Assembly: GCA_001770815.1 (NCBI GenBank) | Contig: MESD01000012.1 | Span: 1 to 32,286, forward strand | Reading direction: 5' to 3' | From: Burkholderiales bacterium RIFCSPHIGHO2_12_FULL_69_20 | GTDB taxonomy: Bacteria; Pseudomonadota; Gammaproteobacteria; Burkholderiales; Burkholderiaceae_C | DNA length: 32,286 nucleotides | In this document: positions 8,422 through 16,962 of the stretch, in pieces | Position numbering within the stretch: the first letter of the stretch is position 1 | Layout of the letters: each line of letters starts with the position of its first letter | The notes under the pieces: model-generated | The model's database searches: none | Seen by the model: only the letters and a program-made list of their open reading frames with translations | What the model was told of the DNA's origin: nothing | Position numbers and translations under genes: made by a program

Positions 8422-9030
8422 ATGAGCGCAATGGATACGCAAGCCCTGGGCATGGTGCCCATCGTCATCGAGACATCGGGCCGGGGCGAACGTGCTTACG
8501 ACATCTACAGCCGCCTGCTGCGCGAGCGAATCGTGTTCCTGGTCGGCCCGGTCAACGACCAGACCGCCAACCTGGTGGTGGCACAGATGCTGTTCCTCGA
8601 GAGCGAGAACCCCGACAAGGACATCTTCCTGTACATCAACTCGCCCGGCGGCAGCGTCAGCGCCGGCCTGTCGATCTACGACACGATGAACTTCATCAAG
8701 CCCGATGTCTCCACGCTGTGCATGGGCATGGCCGCCAGCATGGGCAGCTTCCTGCTGATGGCCGGCGCCGCGGGCAAGCGCATCGCGCTGCCCAATGCCA
8801 AGATCATGATCCACCAGCCCTCGGGCGGTGCGCAGGGCCAGGCCACCGACATCGAGATCACCGCGCGCGAGATCATCAAGACCCGCGAGCAGCTCAACCG
8901 CATCTACGCCGATCGCACCGGCCAGACCTACGAGAAGATCGCCGCCGACATGGAGCGTGACTACTACATGTCGCCCGAAGAGGCCAAGGCCTACGGCCTG
9001 ATCGACCAGGTGATTGCCAAGCGTGCCTGA
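8422..9030 (+). CDS. clpP: ATP-dependent Clp protease proteolytic subunit ClpP
   Basis: Serine peptidase that forms the double-heptamer proteolytic chamber used by ClpX and ClpA. The 202-residue product contains the catalytic triad S106 (GMAASMGS), H131 (MIHQP) and D180 (MERDYYM), with the oxyanion strand [12 protein letters not shown]. The N-terminus [30 protein letters not shown] is normal for betaproteobacterial ClpP. AGGAcc precedes the ATG at a suitable distance. Upstream, a GCCCCC/GGGGGC hairpin (8371-8387) is followed by CATAAT (8388-8393), which could be the -10; its -35 is poor. clpX follows after 95 bp. Confidence 0.97.
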   Translation: MSAMDTQALGMVPIVIETSGRGERAYDIYSRLLRERIVFLVGPVNDQTANLVVAQMLFLESENPDKDIFLYINSPGGSVSAGLSIYDTMNFIKPDVSTLCMGMAASMGSFLLMAGAAGKRIALPNAKIMIHQPSGGAQGQATDIEITAREIIKTREQLNRIYADRTGQTYEKIAADMERDYYMSPEEAKAYGLIDQVIAKRA

Positions 9031-9125
9031 ACCGCACCGCCCGCGGCGGGCCTCATGGCCGCCGCAGGGCTTTGATCTATCATTGTTTCGTTCACTTACC
9101 CGCCCTCCACAGCACACTCAAATCC

Positions 9126-10394
9126 ATGGCCGACAAGAAGGGCGCCTCCGGCGAGAAAGTCCTGTACTGCAGCTTCTGCGGCAAGAGCCAGCATGAGGTG
9201 AAGAAACTCATCGCTGGCCCGTCGGTGTTCATCTGCGACGAGTGCATCGAACTGTGCAACGACATCATCCGCGACGAGGCTCCGGCCGACGGTGCGGGGG
9301 CCAAGGCGCCCAAGTCGGATCTGCCCGCGCCGCTGGAGATCAAGACCACGCTGGACCAGTACGTGATTGGACAAGAGTCGGCCAAGCGCACGCTGTCGGT
9401 GGCGGTGTACAACCACTACAAGCGGCTCAAGCACATCGGCGCCGCGGCCAAGGAAGAGGTCGAGCTCACCAAGAGCAACATCCTGCTGATCGGCCCCACC
9501 GGCTCGGGCAAGACGCTGCTGGCGCAGACCCTGGCCAAGCTGCTGAACGTGCCCTTCGTGATCGCCGACGCCACCACGCTGACCGAAGCCGGCTACGTGG
9601 GCGAGGACGTCGAGAACATCATCCAGAAGCTGCTGCAGAACTGCAACTACGACGTCGAGCGCGCCCAGCGCGGCATCGTCTACATCGACGAGATCGACAA
9701 GATCAGCCGCAAGGCCGACAACCCCAGCATCACCCGCGATGTGTCGGGCGAGGGCGTGCAGCAGGCGCTGCTCAAGCTGGTGGAAGGCACGATGGCCAGC
9801 GTGCCGCCGCAGGGCGGGCGCAAGCACCCGAACCAAGACTTCCTGCAGATCGACACGACCAACATCCTGTTCATCTGTGGCGGCGCCTTCGACGGGCTGG
9901 AAAAGGTGATCCAGAACCGCACCGAGAAATCGGGCATCGGCTTCGGCGCCAGCGTGCACAGCAAGACCGAGAAGCGCGCCGCCGAGATTTTCAAGGAAGC
10001 CGAACCCGAAGACCTGATCAAGTTCGGCCTGATCCCCGAACTGGTCGGCCGCCTGCCGGTGGTCGCCACGCTGGGTGAACTGACCGAGTCGGCGATGATC
10101 CAGATCCTGACCGAACCGCGCAATGCGCTGGCCAAGCAGTACCAGAAGCTGTTCGCGATGGACGGGGTCGAGCTCGAGATCCGGCCGTCGGCACTGGCCG
10201 CCATCGCACGCAAGGCCCTCAAGCGCAAGACCGGCGCGCGCGGCCTGCGCTCGATCATGGAGAACGCGTTGATCGACACCATGTTCGACCTGCCGACGAT
10301 GGACGGCGTGGCCAAGGTGGTGATCGACGAACACATTGTCGAAGAGGGCGCCAAGCCCCTGCTGGTCTACCGCGAGCAGAAGGCGAGCGCCTGA
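9126..10394 (+). CDS. clpX: Clp protease ATPase subunit ClpX
   Basis: AAA+ unfoldase that recognises degradation tags and feeds substrates to ClpP. The 422-residue product has an N-terminal zinc-binding domain (C15, C18, C37, C40), Walker A GPTGSGKT, Walker B in [11 protein letters not shown], the pore RKH loop (GGRKHPN), the IGF loop that docks ClpP (SGIGFGA) and a sensor-2 GARGLRS. The open frame extends 18 codons further upstream, but [20 protein letters not shown] at 9126 matches the family start. The 95-bp gap from clpP holds a short GC hairpin (9038-9050) without a T run and TATCAT at 9078-9083, so both read-through and a separate weak promoter are possible. Confidence 0.97.
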   Translation: MADKKGASGEKVLYCSFCGKSQHEVKKLIAGPSVFICDECIELCNDIIRDEAPADGAGAKAPKSDLPAPLEIKTTLDQYVIGQESAKRTLSVAVYNHYKRLKHIGAAAKEEVELTKSNILLIGPTGSGKTLLAQTLAKLLNVPFVIADATTLTEAGYVGEDVENIIQKLLQNCNYDVERAQRGIVYIDEIDKISRKADNPSITRDVSGEGVQQALLKLVEGTMASVPPQGGRKHPNQDFLQIDTTNILFICGGAFDGLEKVIQNRTEKSGIGFGASVHSKTEKRAAEIFKEAEPEDLIKFGLIPELVGRLPVVATLGELTESAMIQILTEPRNALAKQYQKLFAMDGVELEIRPSALAAIARKALKRKTGARGLRSIMENALIDTMFDLPTMDGVAKVVIDEHIVEEGAKPLLVYREQKASA

Positions 10395-10459
10395 CCACCA
10401 CGTCAGGCGCCCGGCTCGTCCCCGCCCCGCGTGGCGAAAGCCACCCGCCCGCATCCGCC

Positions 10460-10487
10460 CTTGCATTCGCCTGCTCAGACCCCAACT
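10460..10487 (+). promoter_or_regulatory. Heat-shock (sigma32-type) promoter of lon
   Basis: CTTGCA (10460-10465), 14 bp, then CCCCAACT (10480-10487). This agrees with the sigma32 pattern CTTGAA-N13/14-CCCCATNT at 5 of 6 and 6 of 7 specified positions. It lies 25 bp before the lon ATG, and lon is a classical heat-shock gene. A hairpin CAGACC-N7-GGTCTG (10476-10494) overlaps the -10. Start-site mapping was not possible here. Confidence 0.6.
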
Positions 10488-10511
10488 CGGTCTGAGAAAG
10501 AGAGGTTTCCC

Positions 10512-12941
<2,430 letters not shown>

Positions 12942-12957
12942 AATTTACAGCAAGGGC

Positions 12958-12987
12958 TTGCGGGTTCAAAAAATACCGGTATAGAAT
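12958..12987 (+). promoter_or_regulatory. Promoter of the tRNA-Gly/tRNA-Cys genes
   Basis: TTGCGG (12958-12963) and TAGAAT (12982-12987) with an 18-bp spacer; TATAGA at 12980 would give 16 bp. The sequence just downstream is GCGGGC, a G+C-rich discriminator of the kind associated with stringent control of stable-RNA promoters. The start would be near 12994, about 50 nt before the mature tRNA-Gly. Confidence 0.6.
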
Positions 12988-13047
12988 GCGGGCTCTGCTG
13001 AACACAGAAGTACTTACCAAGTTCTGCAGAGCAGGTTGAAAAACCAT

Positions 13048-13123
13048 GCGGGAGTAGCTCAGTTGGTAGAGCGCAACCTTGCCAAGGTTGAGGTCGAGAG
13101 TTCGAGACTCTTCTCCCGCTCCA
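13048..13123 (+). tRNA. tRNA-Gly (anticodon GCC)
   Basis: A 76-nt cloverleaf with encoded CCA. The acceptor GCGGGAG pairs with CTCCCGC (13113-13119), the D arm contains AGCTCAGTTGGTAGAGC, the anticodon stem CAACC/GGTTG encloses TTGCCAA, and the T arm GAGAG-TTCGAGA-CTCTT follows. A strong intrinsic terminator starts 7 nt after the CCA. Confidence 0.97.
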
Positions 13124-13130
13124 GATTCGA

Positions 13131-13157
13131 AACGGGAAGCTTAGGCTTCCCGTTTTT
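13131..13157 (+). terminator. Intrinsic terminator between tRNA-Gly and tRNA-Cys
   Basis: AACGGGAAGC (13131-13140), a 4-nt loop TTAG and GCTTCCCGTT (13145-13154) form a perfect 10-bp stem followed by further T residues to 13157. Its position between two closely spaced tRNAs suggests that tRNA-Cys is either separately transcribed or made by partial read-through. Confidence 0.85.
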
Positions 13158-13198
13158 GTCAGAGCAGCTCGGCTGCGTTCTGGAATGTCAAGTTGTGT

Positions 13199-13272
13199 GG
13201 CGCGATAGCAAAGCGGTTATGCAACGGATTGCAAATCCGTCCAGTCCGGTTCGACTCCGGATCGCGCCTCCA
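13199..13272 (+). tRNA. tRNA-Cys (anticodon GCA)
   Basis: A 74-nt cloverleaf with encoded TCCA end. The acceptor GGCGCGA pairs with TCGCGCC, the anticodon stem ACGGA/TCCGT encloses TTGCAAA, and the T arm GTCCGG-TTCGACT-CCGGAT is well formed. It lies 42 bp after the terminator of tRNA-Gly; I see no good promoter in that gap. Confidence 0.96.
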
Positions 13273-13294
13273 GGACTTCTCAGCTGTCCCGTTG

Positions 13295-13320
13295 AACGCC
13301 CCGCATCCCCGGGGCGTTTT
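13295..13320 (+). terminator. Intrinsic terminator after tRNA-Cys
   Basis: AACGCCCCG (13295-13303), a 6-nt loop and CGGGGCGTT (13310-13318) form a perfect 9-bp stem ending in TTTT (13317-13320). It closes the tRNA-Gly/tRNA-Cys unit. Confidence 0.85.
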
Positions 13321-13703
13321 GCATTGTGCGTCTGACCGGGTGCGTTCCTGATCGTCTAAACGCTACCTGCCCAAGGCAGCAGTTCATCCAACGCTGGCTC
13401 GTCTCAGCACAGTCCCGAGAATGACATCAGGTCGTTGGCCGCCCGCAGGCCCTCCAGAAAGCACGCTGTCGTGACGGCGACCACACTGACGGCATGATCC
13501 AGTCGCACAAGGAAGAGCACCAGGCATACGCCGGGCAGCAGCACCAGTTCCCGGTGATGCCCAAGCTGGAGGCTGGGCTCAGCGCCGAGTTTGGAATCGA
13601 CTTCCGGGCGCCCTGCTGACCCGTGTGATCGCCGGTCGCGACGCACGCCACGCCTATCATCCGGGAGCATGCGGCGTGCATGCGGCTTGCGGACTGTGTT
13701 GAC
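13321..13703. other. Intergenic stretch without a recognised gene
   Basis: About 380 bp lies between the tRNA-Cys terminator and the rraA-like gene. I recognise no gene. A 41-codon plus-strand frame (13494-13619, MIQSHKEEHQ to AEFGIDFRAPC) has natural-looking composition and could be the tail of a decayed gene; an overlapping minus-strand frame ending at 13404 (FLEGLRAANDL) also looks plausible over a short span. Neither has a ribosome site or a homologue known to me. TATCAT at 13655-13660 may be the -10 for the downstream gene, and a 9-bp direct repeat GCATGCGGC occurs at 13667-13675 and 13678-13686. Confidence 0.4.
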
Positions 13704-14201
13704 ATGACCTTCGTTCCAACCTGTGACCTGTGCGATGCCCACAAAGGCGACACCAGTGGTGCGTTCCGTGTGCTGCCGCCGGTCTTCAAGCTCTATGGGG
13801 GCCGTGCGGCGTTTGCCGGGCCGGTGGCCACCGTCAAGTGCCACGAGGACAACACCTCGGTGAAGGCCGCGGTCGAGTCGCCGGGCCTGGGCCGGGTGCT
13901 GGTGGTCGACGGTGGCGGCTCGCTGCGGCATGCGCTGGTCGGTGGCAACCTGGCGGCCGCTGCTGCGCGCAACGGCTGGGCCGGCCTGGTGGTTGACGGC
14001 TGCGTGCGCGACGTGGCCGAGCTGGCGGTGGCCGACATCGGCATCCGCGCGCTGGCGCTGATGCCGCTGCCCACTGAGCGCCGCCATGCGGGCCTGGTGG
14101 ACGTGCCGGTGCAGGTGCAGGGCGTCACGGTGCGCCCGGGCGACTGGTTGGTGGCTGACGCCGACGGCATGGTGGTGATGGCCTCGGTGCCCGCGGCATG
14201 A
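13704..14201 (+). CDS. RraA-family protein (RNase E regulator / HMG-CHA aldolase-like)
   Basis: A 165-residue member of the RraA family. The family covers RNase E inhibitors and class II 4-hydroxy-4-methyl-2-oxoglutarate/oxaloacetate-type aldolases. Seen: TCDLCDAH near the N-terminus, YGGRAAFAG, VKCHEDN, GRVLVVDGGGSLRHALVGG and GLVVDGCVRDV. The R102-D103 pair (CVRDV) matches the metal-dependent aldolase motif; as I recall, E. coli RraA has Gln at the Asp position. The sequence therefore leans toward a catalytically competent aldolase fold, although automatic annotation would often say RraA. The ATG at 13704 gives the usual short N-terminus; an in-frame ATG at 13680 is an alternative. Its stop overlaps the start of the next gene (ATGA), so the two are co-translated. 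Confidence 0.85.
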   Translation: MTFVPTCDLCDAHKGDTSGAFRVLPPVFKLYGGRAAFAGPVATVKCHEDNTSVKAAVESPGLGRVLVVDGGGSLRHALVGGNLAAAAARNGWAGLVVDGCVRDVAELAVADIGIRALALMPLPTERRHAGLVDVPVQVQGVTVRPGDWLVADADGMVVMASVPAA

Positions 14202-14683
14202 CGACCCAGCCCACCGACGCACTGGCCAGGGTGGCGGCAAGCTGCCGCAAGCGGGTGAGGCAACGCGCGCTGCTGGCAGCGGGCGTGGCGATGGTGCCGG
14301 TGCCGGGCATCGACTGGGTCACCGACGTGGGCGTGCTGGTCAAGCTGCTGCCGGAGATCAGCGCGGCCTTCGGCCTGAGCGCCGAACAGGTCGAGCGCCT
14401 CGCCCCTGACCGCCGGGTGGTGGTCTACAAGGCGATGTCGGCCGGCGGCAGCATGGTGCTGGGCCGGGTGGTCACACGCCAGCTGGTGCTGACGCTGCTG
14501 AAGGCCGTGGGCGTGCGCCTGACCACCCAGCAGGCTGCCAAATACCTGCCGGTGGCAGGGCAGGTGGTGTCGGCGGCGCTGACCTTCTCGGCGCTGAAAT
14601 ATGTGTGCGAGCAGCACATCCGCCAATGCGAGGCGGTGGCCCGTCAACTGGCCTTGCCGGCGCCTGCCGAGGCGGCGGGATAG
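14198..14683 (+). CDS. DUF697-like small membrane-associated protein
   Basis: A 161-residue protein of unknown function. It contains VPVPGIDWVTDVGVLVKLLPEISAAFGL (about residues 28-55, quoted here only as key segments VPVPGID and LLPEI), which resembles the (I/V)P(I/V)PG signature of DUF697/YcjF-type proteins. Two moderately hydrophobic segments (about 85-105 and 115-135) could associate with the membrane. It overlaps the RraA-family gene by 4 bp, so it probably shares that transcript; no functional link is known to me. The TAG stop forms part of TAGAAT, the likely -10 of the tRNA-Pro gene just downstream. The family assignment is from pattern only. Confidence 0.7.
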   Translation: MTTQPTDALARVAASCRKRVRQRALLAAGVAMVPVPGIDWVTDVGVLVKLLPEISAAFGLSAEQVERLAPDRRVVVYKAMSAGGSMVLGRVVTRQLVLTLLKAVGVRLTTQQAAKYLPVAGQVVSAALTFSALKYVCEQHIRQCEAVARQLALPAPAEAAG

Positions 14684-14696
14684 AATCGGCCGTTTT

Positions 14697-14773
14697 CGGG
14701 GTGTAGCGCAGCCTGGTAGCGCATCTGCTTTGGGAGCAGAGGGTCGCACGTTCGAATCGTGTCACCCCGACCA
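14697..14773 (+). tRNA. tRNA-Pro (anticodon UGG)
   Basis: A 77-nt cloverleaf starting CGGGGTG and ending CACCCCG-ACCA. The anticodon stem CTGCT/AGCAG encloses TTTGGGA with TGG. The T arm has TTCGAAT. TAGAAT at 14681-14686, overlapping the stop codon of the preceding gene, is the likely -10; the start would be only a few bases before the mature 5' end. Confidence 0.96.
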
Positions 14774-14787
14774 AGAACCCAACGACG

Positions 14788-14819
14788 AAGGCCGTGCACT
14801 GCACGGCCTTTGGCGTTTT
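14788..14819 (+). terminator. Probable terminator after tRNA-Pro
   Basis: AAGGCCGTGC (14788-14797), a 3-nt loop and GCACGGCCTT (14801-14810) make a perfect 10-bp stem. The T tract is interrupted (TTTGGCGTTTT), so efficiency may be moderate. Confidence 0.7.
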
Positions 14820-14878
14820 GGGCGTGATATCGGACGGTCGGTGCGGGTGGCCAGCGCATGGTGGTGGCCCGTTGCGCC

Positions 14879-14955
14879 TGGTCTGGCCGGCGGGGATCGA
14901 ACCCACAACCCCCAGCTTAGAAGGCTGGTGCTCTATCCAGTTGAGCTACGGCCAG
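14879..14955 (-). tRNA. tRNA-Arg (anticodon UCU)
   Basis: On the minus strand a 77-nt cloverleaf begins CTGGCCG at 14955 and ends CGGCCAG-ACCA at 14879, a perfect 7-bp acceptor. The anticodon stem CCAGC/GCTGG encloses CTTCTAA with TCT, and the D arm has TAGCTCAACTGGATAGAGC. TAGAAT on the minus strand (14970-14965) lies 10 bp upstream and is the probable -10. The gene is divergent from the toxin-antitoxin genes, sharing about 98 bp of upstream DNA. Confidence 0.96.
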
Positions 14956-15018
14956 AAGCGCTCGATTCTAGAAGCCCGCGATGCGGGGATCATGAAGGGT
15001 TCTTGGGTATCCTGAATT

Positions 15019-15044
15019 GGATTATGATTATCTTCAAGTCTTGA
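15019..15044. promoter_or_regulatory. Candidate autoregulatory region of the toxin-antitoxin operon
   Basis: This is the most A+T-rich patch in the neighbourhood. It has a tandem GATTAT repeat (15020-15031) and, 9 bp before the antitoxin ATG, a perfect inverted repeat TCAAG-T-CTTGA (15034-15044). Antitoxins with DNA-binding N-termini usually bind such sites over their own promoter. The promoter elements themselves are weak (TTGGGT at 15003 with GATTAT at 15026, 17-bp spacer). The assignment is inference from position. Confidence 0.4.
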
Positions 15045-15053
15045 TCTGGATTC

Positions 15054-15476
15054 ATGATGTCGGTCCTCCGTGAACCCCTTCCGCCGCCGCTGACCACTTC
15101 GACAGACCCGCTGTCGGCCGCTGGCCTGCGTGCCTTTGCCCGCGTCGCCGAGCTGTGGCATCTGACGATCGACGAGCAGCTGTGCCTGCTGGGCCAGCCG
15201 CCGCGGTCGACCTTCTTTGCCTGGCGCAAGCACCCCGAGACCGCGCGCCTGCCGCGCGACACGCTCGAGCGGCTGTCCAACCTGCTGGGCATCTACAAGA
15301 GCCTGCAGATTTTGCTGCCCGATACCGCCGCCGCCGATGCCTGGGTGCGCCAGCCGAACGCGGCCGCGCCCTTCGGCGGGCGGTCGGCGCTGCAGTGCAT
15401 GCTGGCAGGCAATGTGAGCGACCTGAACACGGTGCGCCGCTACCTCGACGGCGTGCGCGGCGGAGGCTGGTCTTGA
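15054..15476 (+). CDS. Antitoxin of the MbcA/ParS/Xre (DUF2384) family
   Basis: A 140-residue protein predicted to neutralise the RES toxin encoded next. The N-terminal half (about residues 24-92) is helical, with an HTH-like segment around ELWHLTIDEQLCLLGQPPRSTFFAWRK. The C-terminal third, AAPFGGRSALQCMLAGN followed by DLNTVRRYLDGVRGGGWS, is the DUF2384 toxin-binding module; the RRYLDG-RGGGW tail is especially characteristic. Start codons at 15054 and 15057 are adjacent ATGs and cannot be distinguished. Its TGA stop overlaps the likely TTG start of the toxin (TTGA), giving antitoxin-first order and translational coupling. It should also repress its own promoter. Recognition is from sequence features plus the toxin neighbour. 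Confidence 0.85.
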   Translation: MMSVLREPLPPPLTTSTDPLSAAGLRAFARVAELWHLTIDEQLCLLGQPPRSTFFAWRKHPETARLPRDTLERLSNLLGIYKSLQILLPDTAAADAWVRQPNAAAPFGGRSALQCMLAGNVSDLNTVRRYLDGVRGGGWS

Positions 15477-16180
15477 GGGAGGCCGGCGCCGCGGCCGACG
15501 CTGCTCACCTGCCCGCGCTGCGCCGGGTGCGCTGGGCGCAGGCCTGCCGCATCGTGCCCACACGCTACCCCAGCGTTTACCTGTACGACCGCGTGGCCGA
15601 TGCCGACGACTTCGACGCGCTGTACGCGCTCGAGGCCATGACCAACGAGCGCACGCGCGACGAATTGGGCCAGATCGAGCGCGTGCCACGCGAGCAGCGC
15701 CTGTTCGGCCCGGGCAGCGGCCCGATCATGGCGGCCTTCACCCACGTCAACCTTTCGGGCAGCCGCTTCTCGGCCGGCGCCTATGGCGTGTTCTACGCCG
15801 CACGCGATCGGGCCACGGCCATCGCCGAGACGCGCTACCACCATGCCCGCTTCCTGCAGGCCACGGCGCAGCCGGCGATGCACCTGCCGATGCGGCTGTA
15901 CCACGTGGCGGTGGATGCGCGGCTGCACGACCTGCGCCCGCCCGATGCGGTGCCCGATGCGGTCTACCACCCCGACGACTACAGCGCCGGCCGCTCGCTC
16001 GGTGCGCAGTTGCACGCCGCGGGCTCGGCTGGCGTGGCCTATCGCAGCGTGCGCCAACCGCGCGGGCAGAACGTCGGCCTGTTCACCCCGCGCGCGGCCA
16101 GCCAATGCCTTCATGCGGCGCAGTTGTTGTACGTGTGGGACGGCCAGGCCTTTGCCGACGTCTACGAGAAGCTCTCATGA
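15473..16180 (+). CDS. RES-domain toxin (NAD+-degrading family)
   Basis: Predicted toxin of a type II toxin-antitoxin system; characterised RES toxins break down NAD+. From a TTG at 15473 the product is 235 residues. The RES signature residues are visible: R98 (GSRFSAGAYGVFYAA), E119 (AIAETRYHH) and S192 (AYRSVRQPRGQNV). The frame is open further upstream but overlaps the antitoxin. TTG at 15473 coincides with the antitoxin stop; GTG at 15527 is an alternative, while the ATG at 15638 would remove part of the domain's N-terminus. The gene's TGA overlaps the ATG of the next gene (ATGA at 16177-16180). No catalytic residue appears lost, so the toxin is probably functional. Confidence 0.85.
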   Translation: MREAGAAADAAHLPALRRVRWAQACRIVPTRYPSVYLYDRVADADDFDALYALEAMTNERTRDELGQIERVPREQRLFGPGSGPIMAAFTHVNLSGSRFSAGAYGVFYAARDRATAIAETRYHHARFLQATAQPAMHLPMRLYHVAVDARLHDLRPPDAVPDAVYHPDDYSAGRSLGAQLHAAGSAGVAYRSVRQPRGQNVGLFTPRAASQCLHAAQLLYVWDGQAFADVYEKLS

Positions 16181-16908
16181 CCGGCCAGCGGCCCGGTGCG
16201 CGTTTTGACCGGCTCGATGCGCTGCGTGGCGTGGCCATCGTGTGGATGGTGGCCTTCCACTTTGCGTTCGATCTCAACCACTTCGGCTGGCTTCAGCCGC
16301 CGCATCACTTCACCCGCGATGCACTGTGGACGACCCAGCGCACGCTGATCGTCAGCGGGTTTCTGCTGTGCGCCGGTGCGGGCCAGGCGGTGGCGCTGCA
16401 GGCGGGCATGGGCTGGCCACGCTTCTGGCGGCGTTGGGCGCAGGTGGCTGGCTGCGCGGTGCTGGTGTCGGCGGGCTCGGCGTTGATGTTTCCGCGCAGC
16501 TGGATCAGCTTCGGCGTGTTGCACGGCATGGCGCTGATGCTGATCGCCGCCCGGCTGGCCGCACCCCTGCGCGCGGGGCTGTGGCCGCTGGGGGCATTGC
16601 TGGTGGTCTTGCCGCTGCTGGTGCAGCACCCGTTTTTCGACAGCCGCCTCACCAACTGGGTGGGCCTGGTCACCCGCAAGCCGGTCACCGAGGACTTCGT
16701 GCCGCTGCTGCCCTGGCTGGGCGTGATGCTGTGGGGGATGGCGGCGGGCCAGTGGTTGCTGGCGCACCAGCGCGCCACGCTGGCCGCGCCACTGCCCGCC
16801 GTGCTGCAGCCGCTGGCCACACTGGGGCGCTGGCCCTTGCTGATCTACATGCTGCACCAGCCGCTGCTGATCGGTGCGCTGACGGCGATTCAGGCGCTGC
16901 GGTACTGA
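16177..16908 (+). CDS. DUF1624-type integral membrane protein (acetyltransferase-like)
   Basis: A 243-residue polytopic membrane protein starting MTGQRPGARFDRLDALRGVA. The RxDxLRG(V/I)A(I/M) segment followed by WMVAFHFAFDLNHFGW is the signature of the DUF1624 / heparan-alpha-glucosaminide N-acetyltransferase-like family (COG3503), related to other LRGxA membrane acyltransferases. About six or seven hydrophobic helices follow, ending LGRWPLLIYMLHQPLLIGAL, the typical last motif. Function in bacteria is unknown. It overlaps the toxin stop codon by 4 bp, so it is translated from the same mRNA, although the open frame also reaches back to 16105. A role in the toxin-antitoxin system is possible but not shown; the overlap may only reflect compact packing. 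Confidence 0.8.
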   Translation: MTGQRPGARFDRLDALRGVAIVWMVAFHFAFDLNHFGWLQPPHHFTRDALWTTQRTLIVSGFLLCAGAGQAVALQAGMGWPRFWRRWAQVAGCAVLVSAGSALMFPRSWISFGVLHGMALMLIAARLAAPLRAGLWPLGALLVVLPLLVQHPFFDSRLTNWVGLVTRKPVTEDFVPLLPWLGVMLWGMAAGQWLLAHQRATLAAPLPAVLQPLATLGRWPLLIYMLHQPLLIGALTAIQALRY

Positions 16909-16962
16909 ATCAAACGCCACCGACCCGATCGTGCGTGGCCGGCAGGCAGCTACCATGCGGCG

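Noticed and set aside
14879-16962. A genomic island integrated at tRNA-Arg carrying the toxin-antitoxin genes
   Set aside because: No integrase, no direct repeat of the tRNA 3' end and no clear composition shift were found; only the toxin-antitoxin promoter patch is A+T-rich.
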